A stretch of DNA of 64,000 nt from Rhizobium esperanzae (GCF_002204185.1 NZ_MXPU01000002.1:1-64000), one strand, 5' to 3'; counted from the stretch's first letter, positions 18,354-28,048 are shown. Numbers and translations are program-made. Notes: generated by a model from the sequence alone, not told the origin.

Positions 18354-19124
18354 ATGAAACCTTTGGAATTAGACGTTTTTCTCTGCCGTACCGACAATTT
18401 CGGCGTGCTCGTGCACGACCCGGAGACGGGATTTACCGCGGCGATCGATGCGCCGGAGGAGGCGCCGATCCTGGAAGCGGCAACACGGCGCGGCTGGAAG
18501 ATCACCCACATCTTCACCACGCATCACCACACCGATCACGTCGCCGCCAACTTGGCGCTGAAGGAGCAGTTCGGCTGCGAGATCATCGGTCCGATCAACG
18601 AGGCTATCGCCATTCCTGGTCTCGACCGGACGATGGCCGATGGCGACAGCTTCCTTTTCGGCGATCACACGGTCAAGGTCATTGAGACTCCCGGTCACAC
18701 CGCCGGTCACATCTGCTATCACTTCGTCGACGATAAGCTGCTTTTTGCCGCCGACACGCTGTTTGCGCTCGGTTGCGGCCGCCTGTTCGAACGCCCCGCC
18801 GCCGACATGTGGCATTCCCTGCAGAAGCTCGCCGTGCTGCCGGACGAGACCGCCGTCTATTTCGGCCACGAATATACATTGTCTAACGCCCGCTTCGCAC
18901 TGACTGTCGATCCCGACAATGAGCGCCTGAAGAGCCGCGCCGCCGAGATCGAAGCCCTGCGCACCGAAGGCAAATTCACCATCCCGACGACGCTCGGACT
19001 GGAAAAGGAAACCAATCCGTTTCTGCGTGCCGCCGATCCCGCGATCCGCCGCAATCTGCTCATGGAAGGCAAGACGAATGAGGAGGTCTTTGCCGAGATC
19101 CGCAAGCGCAAGGACAACTTTTGA
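18354..19124 (+). CDS. gloB: Hydroxyacylglutathione hydrolase (glyoxalase II)
   Basis: A 256-residue metallo-beta-lactamase-fold enzyme that hydrolyses S-lactoylglutathione to lactate and glutathione in methylglyoxal detoxification. The dinuclear metal motif is THHHTDH at 56-62, with later ligands in [22 protein letters not shown] and YFGHEYT. The C-terminal helical domain with TNPFLR fits GloB. The stop TGA shares its A with the ATG of the cupin gene, so the two are translationally coupled. Confidence 0.95.
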   Translation: MKPLELDVFLCRTDNFGVLVHDPETGFTAAIDAPEEAPILEAATRRGWKITHIFTTHHHTDHVAANLALKEQFGCEIIGPINEAIAIPGLDRTMADGDSFLFGDHTVKVIETPGHTAGHICYHFVDDKLLFAADTLFALGCGRLFERPAADMWHSLQKLAVLPDETAVYFGHEYTLSNARFALTVDPDNERLKSRAAEIEALRTEGKFTIPTTLGLEKETNPFLRAADPAIRRNLLMEGKTNEEVFAEIRKRKDNF

Positions 19125-19546
19125 TGTCGCCTGAGGGGATCATTCGCGAGCTCGGCATGCAGCCGCATCCTGAAGGCGGCTGGTACGTGCAGACATTCCG
19201 CGACACGGCGGGCGGAGCGCGCGGCCATTCGACGGCGATCTATTATCTGCTGACAAAGGGACAGCGTTCGCACTGGCATCGGGTCCATGACGCGGCCGAG
19301 GTCTGGCATTATTATGCCGGTGCGCCACTGGCGCTGCACCGCTCGCAGGACGGGATGGCAAGCGAGACGCTGACGCTCGGAACCAACCTTCCTGCCGGCG
19401 AGCGGCCGCAGGCAATCATTCCCGCCAATTGGTGGCAATCGGCCGAGCCGCTCGGCGATTTCACCCTGGTCGGCTGCACTGTCTCGCCCGGTTTCGAATT
19501 TTCGAGCTTCGAGATGGCACCGGCGGATTGGAAACCCGGCGGCTGA
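19124..19546 (+). CDS. Cupin_5 (DUF985) protein
   Basis: A 140-residue cupin. Family words are HPEGGWYVQTFRD at the N-terminus, STAIYYLL, SHWHRV (metal or ligand His) and WQSAEPLGDFTLVGCTVSPGFEF at the C-terminus. DUF985 proteins bind sugars or sugar nucleotides in known structures, but the role is unknown. The ATG overlaps the gloB stop (TGATG). It ends 3 bp from the convergent EamA gene. Confidence 0.87.
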   Translation: MSPEGIIRELGMQPHPEGGWYVQTFRDTAGGARGHSTAIYYLLTKGQRSHWHRVHDAAEVWHYYAGAPLALHRSQDGMASETLTLGTNLPAGERPQAIIPANWWQSAEPLGDFTLVGCTVSPGFEFSSFEMAPADWKPGG

Positions 19547-19549
19547 GAC

Positions 19550-20440
19550 TTACCCTGCGGCCGCGGGCTGTGCCTGGCTTTTGCGGCGGAACATTTTCTG
19601 GGCGGCGAGCAGCGCTCCACCGGTGACGAGCAGGCAGGCGAGAGCAATGCGCCAGCTCGGCTCGGCAAATCCGAACAGCGTCAGGATGAGCGTCGACAGC
19701 AGCGGCGCGGCATAACTTGCTGCGCCGAGAATCTGGATATCGCCGTTCTTGACGCCGTAATCCCAGGCATAGAAGGCCGCCCCGACCGGGAAGAGGCCGA
19801 GCCCGATGACGGCCACCCATTCGACGCCGGTTTCCGGCCAGACAGTCGCCTCCAGGCCGAGATGGCTGAAGAAGGACAGGATGGAGGTCGCAAGGCAAAA
19901 GCCGGTGACGACATCTGTGGAGACAGCCTCGAAACGCCGTGTCAGCAGGGAATAGCCCGACCATGTGAAGGCGCAGAGGAAGGCAGCGCCATAACCGACT
20001 GCGTAAGCTCCATCGAAATCGATGCCGTTGCGGCCGACGATCAGGAAGGTGCCGCAAAGCCCCGCAAGCGCGCCCGCCACGTGATACCAGCGCAATCGCT
20101 CTCCCGGCAGCAGCGCCGAGCCAACGACGATCAGAAGCGGCCAGAGATAGGAGATCAGCCCTGCCTCCACCGCAGGCGCACTCCTGAGTGCGGTAAAATA
20201 GAGGAAGTGATAGCCGAAGAGACCCGCAATACCGGTGAACCAGACCCGGGCAGGCTGCTTCAGCAGCCCCAGCCGCGCCGGGTTGAGGACAAGCACGACG
20301 AGACCCGGAATGCTGCCGATCGCAAAGCAGACGGCCGAAAGCTGGAAGGGCGGCATCTTGCCGGAGCCGGCCGTCAATAGTGCCAGGAACGACCACATCA
20401 GAATAGCCGTAAAACCGACTAGCGTCGCACGAAGCTTCAC
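19550..20440 (-). CDS. EamA-family (DMT) aromatic/drug exporter-like protein
   Basis: A 296-residue ten-helix transporter with two EamA halves, each beginning with a Trp-containing helix (ILMWSFLALLTA near residue 13 and FTWSGYSLLTRRF in the second half). The first half ends in GERLRWYHVAGALAGLCGTFLIV, a DMT signature. It most resembles YddG-type aromatic amino-acid exporters, but the substrate cannot be read from sequence. It lies 30 bp downstream of the DUF3108 gene on the same strand. Confidence 0.85.
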   Translation of the reverse strand: MKLRATLVGFTAILMWSFLALLTAGSGKMPPFQLSAVCFAIGSIPGLVVLVLNPARLGLLKQPARVWFTGIAGLFGYHFLYFTALRSAPAVEAGLISYLWPLLIVVGSALLPGERLRWYHVAGALAGLCGTFLIVGRNGIDFDGAYAVGYGAAFLCAFTWSGYSLLTRRFEAVSTDVVTGFCLATSILSFFSHLGLEATVWPETGVEWVAVIGLGLFPVGAAFYAWDYGVKNGDIQILGAASYAAPLLSTLILTLFGFAEPSWRIALACLLVTGGALLAAQKMFRRKSQAQPAAAG

Positions 20441-20470
20441 CTGTCCCCCTTCACGGAGGCGAAAGCTCCG

Positions 20471-21250
20471 TCAGCTGACACTGCCATATTTGACGGCGGT
20501 GATCGTCACCATTCCATATTCTGTGGGAATGCGCACATAGACCGGAGCGTATACATTGGCCGCCTCCGACTTGGCAAACCAGATTTCCATGCGGTCGCTC
20601 TTGCTGAGATAGTCGATGTCCTTGCGGCCCTTTTTGTAGCCGGAGCGCGGCACGAAACGCACGCCGCAGACGACCGCCTTGCCCTTGAAGCCGTCGGTCG
20701 AAAAATCCTCGTCGCCTTTCGGCGAAAGCACCAGGTCCATGCGCGTCTCGCCGTCGAAGATCGGCAGCGTCTGTGCACAGACCTTGGTATCGCCGGTGAA
20801 AACAAGGCCGGAGATCGGATCGAGCACCGAACGCATGTCGCTCGGCGTGACGTCGATCCAGTTCTTCGGGCGCTTCGGCGGCGGTGTCGTCGTCGCCGAG
20901 ATGATGTTGCCGTTGCGGTAACTGACCTCGTAGACGCGGGCCTTCTTCCCGCTCTTGTAATAGAGCGAATATTTCAGCGCCTGCAACCGGTCATTACGGA
21001 CGACGCCGGTGACGCTGGTCTTTGCCGAGATTGTCTTGATGAGATCGGCAAGGCCGGCGGATTTGATATCGCCCGCGATCTTGTAAGAGTGATCATCCTC
21101 GATCTGCGTCAGAAACGCCGCGCGCGCGATCGGCAGGCCGGCAAGCGTCACCCGGTATACTGTCTGATGCTGGATTTCGGCCGCCGATGCCGGTATGGCA
21201 AGGAGTGCGGCGATAGCCGAAATGAAAATGCGTCTGCCCGAGTGAGCCAT
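20471..21250 (-). CDS. DUF3108 domain periplasmic protein
   Basis: A 259-residue exported protein. Residues 1-23 form a signal peptide (basic start, IAALLAIPASA, cleavage before AEIQ). The mature part has the DUF3108 pattern YRVTLAGLPIARA, ISAKTSVTGVV and DMRSVLDPISGLVF. The fold is probably a lipid-binding-like beta structure; the function is unknown. The start at 21250 is the ATG of the signal peptide; a longer frame to 21415 would read across the rpmB promoter region. Confidence 0.82.
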   Translation of the reverse strand: MAHSGRRIFISAIAALLAIPASAAEIQHQTVYRVTLAGLPIARAAFLTQIEDDHSYKIAGDIKSAGLADLIKTISAKTSVTGVVRNDRLQALKYSLYYKSGKKARVYEVSYRNGNIISATTTPPPKRPKNWIDVTPSDMRSVLDPISGLVFTGDTKVCAQTLPIFDGETRMDLVLSPKGDEDFSTDGFKGKAVVCGVRFVPRSGYKKGRKDIDYLSKSDRMEIWFAKSEAANVYAPVYVRIPTEYGMVTITAVKYGSVS

Positions 21251-21367
21251 GAGTGAAGCCTTGTCTTGCCGCGCGCCGGCAGCCCTGCCGACCGCTCTAT
21301 ACTCCTGCCGCAAGGGGAAGAAAACAGCAGCTTTTTGACAGAATTGCGGGAAAGGCCAAGGTTTGGC

Positions 21368-21396
21368 TTGACGCGCGCAGCCTCTCTGACTATAGA
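21368..21396 (+). promoter_or_regulatory. Sigma-70 promoter of rpmB
   Basis: A TTGACG -35 box (21368-21373) and a TATAGA -10 box (21391-21396) are separated by exactly 17 bp. Transcription would start near 21403 and give a leader of about 88 nt before rpmB. This is the best housekeeping promoter I see in the window. Confidence 0.7.
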
Positions 21397-21490
21397 ACCG
21401 CAACTTTCCAATCATGCCTGTTGGATTGCGAGCCCGGTTTTGCCGGGGATGTCAATTCGATGGCCCGAGAAAAACAAGAATAGGTGTTCC

Positions 21491-21787
21491 ATGTCCCGCG
21501 TGTGCGAATTGACCGGCAAGGCCGTCCTGACTGGTAACAATGTCAGCCATGCCAACAACAAGACCAAGCGCCGGTTCCTGCCGAACCTGTGCCAGGTAAC
21601 GCTGATCTCCGACGCTCTCAACCAGCGTTATCGTCTTCGCGTTTCGGCTGCGGCTCTTCGCTCCGTCGAACATCGTGGCGGCCTCGATGCCTTCCTGATC
21701 AAGGCAAGCGAAAACGAACTGTCGATGCGCGCGCGCCTGCTGCGCCGTCAGATCGTCAAGAAGACTGCCGAAGCCGCTGCTGCGTAA
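21491..21787 (+). CDS. rpmB: 50S ribosomal protein L28
   Basis: A 98-residue ribosomal protein of the large subunit. The N-terminus [32 protein letters not shown] is the conserved L28 start, followed by the basic core and an alanine-rich C-terminal tail, as in other alphaproteobacteria. Cys5 is single, so no zinc ribbon is formed. A strong promoter lies upstream and an intrinsic terminator downstream, so it is probably transcribed alone. Confidence 0.97.
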   Translation: MSRVCELTGKAVLTGNNVSHANNKTKRRFLPNLCQVTLISDALNQRYRLRVSAAALRSVEHRGGLDAFLIKASENELSMRARLLRRQIVKKTAEAAAA

Positions 21788-21816
21788 GCTTCTGCCCTTC
21801 TTTCATACGGCTTCGA

Positions 21817-21850
21817 AAGGCTTGAACGGATAACACCGGACAAGCCTTTT
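21817..21850 (+). terminator. Intrinsic terminator of rpmB
   Basis: The 8-bp stem AAGGCTTG / CAAGCCTT with a 16-nt loop is followed by TTGCTTT. It starts 29 bp after the rpmB stop and separates rpmB from the transporter leader. Confidence 0.75.
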
Positions 21851-21870
21851 GCTTTGCCTGAGCACTCCAA

Positions 21871-21900
21871 CTGGTGGCATCACCCAGGATAAAAAAATGC
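21871..21900 (+). promoter_or_regulatory. Candidate preQ1-I-type riboswitch (start-codon pseudoknot)
   Basis: A short stem CTGG (21871-21874) / CCAG (21884-21887) encloses a loop containing GCAT (21877-21880). An A-rich linker GATAAAAAA follows, and then ATGC (21897-21900), which includes the start codon and is the exact complement of the loop GCAT. The resulting H-type pseudoknot with an A-rich third loop has the layout of preQ1-I riboswitches, and the gene is a queuosine-precursor transporter. The stem is one pair shorter than usual, so the class is tentative. Confidence 0.5.
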
Positions 21901-22532
21901 TGAAGACGCGCTACACCATTGCCTATGTCGCACTGATGACGCTTGTCGTCGTCGCCTCCAACTTCCTCGTCCAGTTTCCGCTGAACGTTGAAGTCTCGGG
22001 CGTCAACCTGGCCGACATCCTGACCTGGGGCGCCTTCTCCTACCCGGTCGCCTTCCTGATTACCGATCTGACCAACCGCCAGTTTGGCCCGCAGGCAGCC
22101 CGCAAGGTCGTTTTTGCCGGCTTCGTTGTGGGCGTGACGCTGTCCTTCTTCACCTCGGTGCCGCGCATCGCCATCGCCTCCGGCTCGGCCTATCTCGCCG
22201 GCCAATTGCTCGACATCGCCGTCTTCAACCGGCTTCGCCGCCAGGCTTGGTGGCGCGCGCCGCTCATCGGCTCGCTGATCGGTTCGGCGCTCGACACGGT
22301 GATGTTCTTCTCGCTGTCCTTTGCCGCGTTTTTCGTCTTCCTCGGCCCGAACGAACCCTTTGCGCTCGAAGCAGCTCCTGTCCTCGGCATCTTTGCCGCC
22401 GAGGCCCCGCGCTGGATTTCCTGGGCGATCGGCGATTTCGCCGTCAAGATGATCGTCGGTCTCGTCATGCTGCTGCCCTATGGCGCGCTCATGAACGTGC
22501 TGCGGCCGATGCAGCCCGCACGCGTCAGCTAA
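21897..22532 (+). CDS. Queuosine precursor transporter (YhhQ/COG1738, VUT family)
   Basis: A 211-residue integral membrane protein with about six hydrophobic segments. Family hallmarks are VNLADILTWGAFSYPVAFLITDLTNRQFG near the N-terminus and LIGSLIGSALDTVMFFSLSF in the middle. YhhQ imports preQ0/preQ1 for queuosine modification of tRNA. ATG at 21897 is preferred because it fits the family N-terminus and has AGGAT 6 nt upstream. The upstream leader forms a pseudoknot that would hide this start codon. Confidence 0.9.
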   Translation: MLKTRYTIAYVALMTLVVVASNFLVQFPLNVEVSGVNLADILTWGAFSYPVAFLITDLTNRQFGPQAARKVVFAGFVVGVTLSFFTSVPRIAIASGSAYLAGQLLDIAVFNRLRRQAWWRAPLIGSLIGSALDTVMFFSLSFAAFFVFLGPNEPFALEAAPVLGIFAAEAPRWISWAIGDFAVKMIVGLVMLLPYGALMNVLRPMQPARVS

Positions 22533-22538
22533 AGCCTT

Positions 22539-23105
22539 TCAACGGCGCTGCCGGACCGCGCCGGCGGCGATGGCCGGATGCAGCAGAACCTCTGCAACCA
22601 GATCATCGATCTCTCGTGACGAATCGAGCCGTAACACCGGGACCGTCTGCGTTTCCAACCATTGCTCATGCGCCGCAAGACTGCGGCGTTCCGGACCGGC
22701 CGTGTCGTAACTTGCCGCCCATTCCATGAATTCCCCGCTTTTGATTTCCATATCGCCGCCAGGCCCGATTCTGTCTCCGTAGCGGGCGATCTCGCGGGCA
22801 CGGATCCGCGCCATCCGCAGATCCGGCTCGATCCTGAGGAACACGATCAGATCATAGAACGGCTCGATCTGCCTCGCCCATTTCAGCGCCGATCCGGAGA
22901 GGATCCAGCCGTCATGCCGTGCCGCCTCGGCAAGAAGCAGTCTTATGCGTTCGTCGGCGTCCCGCGGCGTCGTGAATGGCGGATCGGTCGGCAGCCAAAA
23001 GAAATCGTCGGTATCGAGATGGGCGATATCAAGCCGTTCGGCAAGCGTATGGCCGAGCGATGTCGTGCCGGAACCGGAGGCACCCATGATATGAATATGC
23101 ACCAT
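22539..23105 (-). CDS. P-loop NTPase, adenylate kinase/FlaR-like
   Basis: A 188-residue P-loop kinase-like protein. It begins VHIHIMGASGSGTTSLG (Walker A GASGSGTT) and has the DTDDFFW motif and a DGWILSGS segment typical of the adenylate-kinase-related 'topology modulation' proteins. The lid region has several Arg residues (RMARIRAREIARYG). The start at 23105 sets the P-loop near residue 8, as in the family. The substrate is unknown. It is convergent with the transporter, 6 bp apart. Confidence 0.8.
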   Translation of the reverse strand: MVHIHIMGASGSGTTSLGHTLAERLDIAHLDTDDFFWLPTDPPFTTPRDADERIRLLLAEAARHDGWILSGSALKWARQIEPFYDLIVFLRIEPDLRMARIRAREIARYGDRIGPGGDMEIKSGEFMEWAASYDTAGPERRSLAAHEQWLETQTVPVLRLDSSREIDDLVAEVLLHPAIAAGAVRQRR

Positions 23106-23163
23106 GACTGCCCCTCCGAAAGCTGCTCTCGATGCGACCATGGGATAGCCGAGGCATGTGACG

Positions 23164-24189
23164 TCAATCTGACGCCGCGCTGAGCACGTGGCGATCGGAG
23201 AGCCGGAATTCGAGCATCAGATTACGCTGCAGGATCGAGTGGTTGTCGTCCGACACCATAATGACATGGGTCGTGCCGTCCGCGGCCTGGAACACGTCAA
23301 GCCCTTCCATATTGTCGATCTGCGAATTGAAATTGCCTTCGATCAGCAATTCACCATCGACGACGGCCCCCGGCCGGATATCGGCGCCCTTGATGCGCCG
23401 AAGCCGCATGCCGATACCTTCGGCCATATTGAACCGCCGCTCCAGGAGCAGCAGGTCGCCGTCCGGCAGGAAGGCACCGTCGGTGACGTCGAAGCTGCCG
23501 TCGCGTTTGATCGAGAACAGCCCTTTCAGCGGCCCGTTGAGAATAGCCGCCATCCGGTTGCCCTCGCTGTCGAGACCGCGCTCGGAGACGATGACCACGC
23601 CGCTCTTCAACGGACTGGAGGCGGGCGCCACGGCTATGGTTTCGATACCGCGATTGTCGCTCAGCATCTTTCGCGGGATGAGGATCGGCAGGGTCGCGAT
23701 CGCGCGCGATGCGGCAAATCCGGGATCGGGATAGGCATCGACGCGATGGTTCTGCTCGAAGGAGACCAGAATTCGGTCGCCGTCGAGCGCCAGGCCCTCG
23801 GCATCCATATAGCCCTTGCCCTCGAGGCTGCGGCCCGCGCGGTTCTTCATCGGGGTGATCTCGACCTGAGAAAGGCCCGAAAGCTTGCCCCTCGCATCGC
23901 GCTCGATGCTGCCGGTCAGCCACTGGCCGGTGTCGAGGACGACGATGAAGTGTTTCTGGTCCGGCCGGAAACGGATGGAGGAAAGCGAGCCGAACAGCGC
24001 GCGGCTGGAAACCATCTCCAGCCCGCCGAGAAATTCCAGCGATCCGAACGTCGTCTCCGACGATCCGATCCTGAAATCGGTAATTTGCCGGCCAATGACG
24101 GGTATTTCGTCGCCGGCCATCGCCGCGGAAGCGCCCCCTGCCAGGCAAAGCAAGACCGATGCCGCACGGCAGAGGCGCTTGACCATCAT
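23164..24189 (-). CDS. Phytase-like esterase domain protein, secreted
   Basis: A 341-residue protein with a signal peptide ending near ASAAMAG (residue 25). The mature part matches the esterase-like-activity-of-phytase family: GGLEMVSSRALFGSLSSIRF, MDAEGLALDGDRILVSFE, NRGIETIAVAP and DNMEGLDVFQA, a beta-propeller pattern with repeated E-G/E-T acidic positions. It follows cobT by 24 bp on the same strand. True substrates of this family are not established. Confidence 0.83.
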   Translation of the reverse strand: MMVKRLCRAASVLLCLAGGASAAMAGDEIPVIGRQITDFRIGSSETTFGSLEFLGGLEMVSSRALFGSLSSIRFRPDQKHFIVVLDTGQWLTGSIERDARGKLSGLSQVEITPMKNRAGRSLEGKGYMDAEGLALDGDRILVSFEQNHRVDAYPDPGFAASRAIATLPILIPRKMLSDNRGIETIAVAPASSPLKSGVVIVSERGLDSEGNRMAAILNGPLKGLFSIKRDGSFDVTDGAFLPDGDLLLLERRFNMAEGIGMRLRRIKGADIRPGAVVDGELLIEGNFNSQIDNMEGLDVFQAADGTTHVIMVSDDNHSILQRNLMLEFRLSDRHVLSAASD

Positions 24190-24213
24190 TCCACTTGTTT
24201 CCTTCCAGGAGCG

Positions 24214-26115
24214 TCAGCCGGCACGGCGTAGTCGGCCGCCGCGCGGCTGGGCGGATTGATCTTCGAAGAGCGAGGCAAGCTGTTCGGTCATCGCCCCGGC
24301 CAGTTCGTCCGCATCAACGATCGTCACGGCGCGGCGATAGTAGCGCGTCACGTCGTGACCGATGCCGATCGCCAGCATTTCGACAGGCGAGCGCGTCTCG
24401 ATCTGCTCGATGACGGCGCGCAGATGCCGCTCGAGATAATTGCCCGGATTGACCGACAGCGTCGAATCGTCGACCGGCGCGCCGTCCGAGATCATCATGA
24501 GAATGCGGCGCTGCTCGCGGCGGGCGAGCAGGCGGTTATGCGCCCAGATCAGCGCCTCGCCATCGATATTTTCCTTGAGCAGGCCTTCGCGCATCATCAA
24601 CCCGAGATTGGCGCGTGCGCGCCGCCACGGCGCGTCGGCCGATTTGTAGATGATGTGACGCAGGTCGTTGAGACGACCCGGCGTCTGCGGTTTGCCGCCG
24701 GCAAGCCAGGTCTCACGCGCCTGCCCGCCCTTCCAGGCCTTGGTCGTAAAGCCGAGAATCTCGACCTTGACGCCGCAGCGTTCCAGCGTGCGGGCGAGAA
24801 TGTCGGCGCAGGTGGCGGCAACGGTGATCGGCCGGCCGCGCATGGAGCCGGAATTGTCGATGAGCAGGGTGACGACCGTGTCGCGGAACTGTGTGTCGCG
24901 CTCCATCTTGAAGGAGAGCGGCTGCATCGGATCGATGATGATGCGCTGCAGCCGGGCCGTATCGAGATAGCCCTCTTCCAGATCGAAATCCCAGGAGCGG
25001 TTCTGCTGCGCCATCAGGCGGCGCTGCAGCCGGTTAGCGAGACGCCCGACCGCACCCTGCAGATGCGCCAGCTGCTTGTCGAGAAAGGCACGCAGGCGCT
25101 CCAGCTCGGCGGCATCGCAGAGCTCCTCGGCGGTGATGATCTCGTCGAACTCTTCGGTATAGACGTGATAATCGACCTTCTCGTTGAAATCGGCAAAAGG
25201 CGTGTTCGGACGGCGGGTCTCGCCCGGCGTTTCCGAATCGTCCTCACCCTCTTCCATCATGTCGTCGTCGGAGATTTCGGCGCCTTCGGTCTCGCCGTCC
25301 TCCATCTGCTCGTCGGAGACTTCACTGTCCTCGACGGGCGCGGCATCGGTGCCGGCATCCTCGTCGACCTCGTCCTGGTCCTGCTCATCGCCGCTCGGCT
25401 GGTCTTCCTGCTCCGACTGATCGTCATCGTCGGCCTGGCTGTCGTCGTCGCCGTATTCCTCGGCCATCTCCATGGCCGACAACATGTTGCGGATCACCTT
25501 GGCGAAGGCCTGCTGGTCGTTGATCGCACCCGACAGGTTATCGAGCTCGGAGCCCGCCTTGTCCTCGATGAAGCCGCGCCAGAGGTCAAGCACCTTGCCG
25601 GCCGAGGCCGGCGGGCGTTGGCCGGTCAGCTTCTCGCGCACCATCATGGCGACGGCTTCCCCGATCGGCGCGTCTTCCTGGCGCTCGATGCCGGTGAAAT
25701 TCGCCTTGGAATATTTCTCTTCCGTCATGGAGCGCAGGTTCGCCGCCACGCCCTCCATGCGCAGTGTCCCGATCGATTCGACACGCGCCTGCTCGACCGC
25801 ATCGAAGATCGCCCGGGCGTCCGAGCCCTGCGGCGCCATCGTCGTATGCATCTTTTCGTCATGGCAGGCCAGGCGCAACGCCATGGAATCACCGAGCCCG
25901 CGGGTGACCGCCAGCTCATGCGCCGTCGGCCGTTTGGAAAGCTCCGGCAGACGGATGCGCTCGCCGGTCATTCCAGGCCGTTCATTGGCGAAGGTCACCT
26001 CGACATCGCCGTCGCCGGCGATCGAGCGGACGCAACCGGATATCGCCCGGCGCAACGGCTCGACGTCGACGGGCGCGCCGGGTTTTGCTTTCGAATTGTC
26101 ACCGCGAGCTGCCAT
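24214..26115 (-). CDS. cobT: Cobaltochelatase subunit CobT
   Basis: A 633-residue subunit of the aerobic cobaltochelatase CobNST, which inserts cobalt into hydrogenobyrinate diamide in B12 synthesis. A helical N-terminal domain is followed by a very acidic linker (about residues 220-310, Asp/Glu/Gln rich) and a C-terminal von Willebrand A domain with the MIDAS motif DNSGSMRG and a later T/D site. CobT forms a ring complex with the AAA+ subunit CobS. The start at 26115 is 13 bp after the cobS stop. Confidence 0.95.
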   Translation of the reverse strand: MAARGDNSKAKPGAPVDVEPLRRAISGCVRSIAGDGDVEVTFANERPGMTGERIRLPELSKRPTAHELAVTRGLGDSMALRLACHDEKMHTTMAPQGSDARAIFDAVEQARVESIGTLRMEGVAANLRSMTEEKYSKANFTGIERQEDAPIGEAVAMMVREKLTGQRPPASAGKVLDLWRGFIEDKAGSELDNLSGAINDQQAFAKVIRNMLSAMEMAEEYGDDDSQADDDDQSEQEDQPSGDEQDQDEVDEDAGTDAAPVEDSEVSDEQMEDGETEGAEISDDDMMEEGEDDSETPGETRRPNTPFADFNEKVDYHVYTEEFDEIITAEELCDAAELERLRAFLDKQLAHLQGAVGRLANRLQRRLMAQQNRSWDFDLEEGYLDTARLQRIIIDPMQPLSFKMERDTQFRDTVVTLLIDNSGSMRGRPITVAATCADILARTLERCGVKVEILGFTTKAWKGGQARETWLAGGKPQTPGRLNDLRHIIYKSADAPWRRARANLGLMMREGLLKENIDGEALIWAHNRLLARREQRRILMMISDGAPVDDSTLSVNPGNYLERHLRAVIEQIETRSPVEMLAIGIGHDVTRYYRRAVTIVDADELAGAMTEQLASLFEDQSAQPRGGRLRRAG

Positions 26116-26128
26116 GATCGGTCGGGCC

Positions 26129-27124
26129 TCAGGCTCCGAGGACGATGTTGGCAGCACTTTCCTTCAGCTCGACGCCGAAGGCGCGCTGATAGTGCTCGGC
26201 GACCAGCGGGCGCTCCAGTTCGTCGCACTTGTTGAGGAAGGTGACGCGGAAGGCAAAGGCGAGGTCGCCGAAGATTTCGGCATTCTCGGCCCAGGTAATA
26301 ACAGTGCGCGGGCTCATGACAGTCGAAAGATCGCCGTTCATGAAGGCGGCGCGCGTCAGATCGGCGACGCGGACCATTTTCGAGACGATCTCTCGCCCTT
26401 CCCTGTCCTTGCCGAAGCTCTTCACCTTGGCGGCGACGATGTTCACTTCGTGATCATGCGGCAAGTAGTTCAGCGTCGTCACGATCGACCAGCGGTCCAT
26501 CTGCGCCTGGTTGATCTGCTGCGTGCCGTGATAGAGGCCCGTGGTGTCACCGAGTCCGATCGTATTGGCGGTGGCAAACAGGCGGAAGGCCGGGTGCGGC
26601 CGGATGACGCGGCTCTGATCGAGCAGCGTCAGGCGGCCGGACGATTCCAGCACGCGCTGGATAACGAACATCACGTCGGGTCTGCCCGCGTCATATTCGT
26701 CGAAGACGAGCGCGACATTGTGCTGATAGGCCCAGGGCAGGATGCCGTCCTTGAATTCGGTGACCTGCAGCCCGTCCTTGACGACGATCGCGTCCTTGCC
26801 GACGAGATCGATACGGCTGACATGGCTGTCGAGGTTGATGCGCACGCAGGGCCAGTTGATGCGCGCCGCCACCTGCTCGATATGCGAGGATTTGCCCGTG
26901 CCGTGATAGCCGGAGATCATCACGCGACGGTTATGCGCGAAGCCTGCGAGAATGGCGAGCGTCGTCTCGCGGTCGAACAGGTAGTCCGGATCGAGATCCG
27001 GGACATAGGCGTCGCCCTTGCTGTAGGCGGGAACGCGGATGTCGGAGTCGATGCCGAAGGTCTCGCGGACCGAAACGGTGGTATCGGGCAGTTCTGAAAT
27101 ATCGAGGTCGATCTTGCTCATCAT
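26129..27124 (-). CDS. cobS: Cobaltochelatase AAA+ subunit CobS
   Basis: A 331-residue MoxR-type AAA+ ATPase that drives cobalt insertion with CobT and CobN. Walker A is GYHGTGKSS near residue 73, Walker B is [12 protein letters not shown], sensor 1 is LFATANTIG, and the arginine-finger segment includes MDRWSIV. Two ATGs stand in tandem (27124 and 27121). CobN is not in the window, which is common in rhizobia. Confidence 0.95.
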   Translation of the reverse strand: MMSKIDLDISELPDTTVSVRETFGIDSDIRVPAYSKGDAYVPDLDPDYLFDRETTLAILAGFAHNRRVMISGYHGTGKSSHIEQVAARINWPCVRINLDSHVSRIDLVGKDAIVVKDGLQVTEFKDGILPWAYQHNVALVFDEYDAGRPDVMFVIQRVLESSGRLTLLDQSRVIRPHPAFRLFATANTIGLGDTTGLYHGTQQINQAQMDRWSIVTTLNYLPHDHEVNIVAAKVKSFGKDREGREIVSKMVRVADLTRAAFMNGDLSTVMSPRTVITWAENAEIFGDLAFAFRVTFLNKCDELERPLVAEHYQRAFGVELKESAANIVLGA

Positions 27125-27430
27125 GTCTCCAAGGCGGGTGAAGCCACCCGGCCAAACTGTCTCAGGCCATGTCGCAACCGTGACGCCGCGATTCTATTCC
27201 GCGCCCGTCCAGGTCGGAACGTCGGCGATACTTCTCCGGGACTGAAACGAAACCTCGGCGGGATAATGACCGCGTGCGAGCATTCTTGAAAGAGTCCCGG
27301 ACAAGAAACGCCGCGTCCGGAAGGTCGGCCGAGGCGATGTCGGGAAAACACGCAGATAGGAGCCGCGTTTGCCTGCGGCCTCAGCCGATTTGGACCATAC
27401 CCGATTGAAGCCCAAGAGCAAGGACGGGAA
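27125..27430. other. Intergenic stretch upstream of cobS
   Basis: 306 bp between cobS and the DnaJ-like gene, both on the minus strand. Frames open here in several registers but none has a ribosome site or family resemblance. No hairpin with a T-run is evident. A B12 riboswitch was looked for and its conserved B12-box was not found. Confidence 0.4.
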
Positions 27431-28048
27431 TTAACAAAAACCGTTCTGCTTCAACAATTGATAGGCCTGGATGACGGCGCGGAAACGCTCTTCCGAGCCG
27501 CGGTCGCCGCCATTGGCATCCGGATGGTGCTTCTTGACCAGTTCCTTGTAGCGGCTCTTGATCTCTGCCGACGTCGCATTGCCGTTGAGGCCCATCGTGT
27601 CGAAGGCTTTGCTTTCGAGCGATTTCAGCTTGCGTGTCTGGGGAAAGCGCGGGCCGCTGCCCTTGCCGCCTTCCTTGACGAAGCCGAAGGGATCGCGAAC
27701 CCGTGTATAGGCGCCGGAGCGCACCTCGGAATGCAGCGGACTGTCCTTGGCCGACTTGTTGACGCCGACGGTCCATGTCGGACGATGGCCGGTGATCGCC
27801 TCTTTCTGGTAGCGCGCAATCTCGCCGTCCGAAAGCCCGGAGAAATAATTATAGCCCTTGTTGTATTCCTTGACGTGCTCGAAGCAGAACAAAAAGAACT
27901 GGCCTTCCGCATTGCGTCCCACGGGAGCCCGATGCGAGCCTTTTTTGTCGCAGCCGTCCCATTGGCAGGTAGGCGGTGCCTGCTCTGCCTCCTGCTCGCG
28001 TTTGCGGCGTGTGCGGATGCGATCGAAATATTTGGAATCAAGTCTCAT
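27431..28048 (-). CDS. J-domain (DnaJ-class) protein
   Basis: A 205-residue protein with a C-terminal J domain: FDTMGLNGNATSAEIKSRYKEL and the invariant HPD in KKHHPDANGG, then the helix RFRAVIQAYQLL. The N-terminal half has CQWDGCDKKGSHRAP and FCFEHVKEYN, a possible metal site of Cys and His. It would stimulate a DnaK-type chaperone, but its client is unknown. The start at 28048 (MRLDSKYFDRIR) fits alphaproteobacterial relatives. It is divergent from bolA. Confidence 0.88.
   Translation of the reverse strand: MRLDSKYFDRIRTRRKREQEAEQAPPTCQWDGCDKKGSHRAPVGRNAEGQFFLFCFEHVKEYNKGYNYFSGLSDGEIARYQKEAITGHRPTWTVGVNKSAKDSPLHSEVRSGAYTRVRDPFGFVKEGGKGSGPRFPQTRKLKSLESKAFDTMGLNGNATSAEIKSRYKELVKKHHPDANGGDRGSEERFRAVIQAYQLLKQNGFC

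Noticed and set aside
24256..26235. A 659-codon open frame antisense to cobT
   Set aside because: Shadow of cobT; CobT carries all domain motifs while the antisense product matches nothing I know.
27125..27430. Cobalamin riboswitch upstream of cobS
   Set aside because: The conserved B12-box was not found by eye on either strand.
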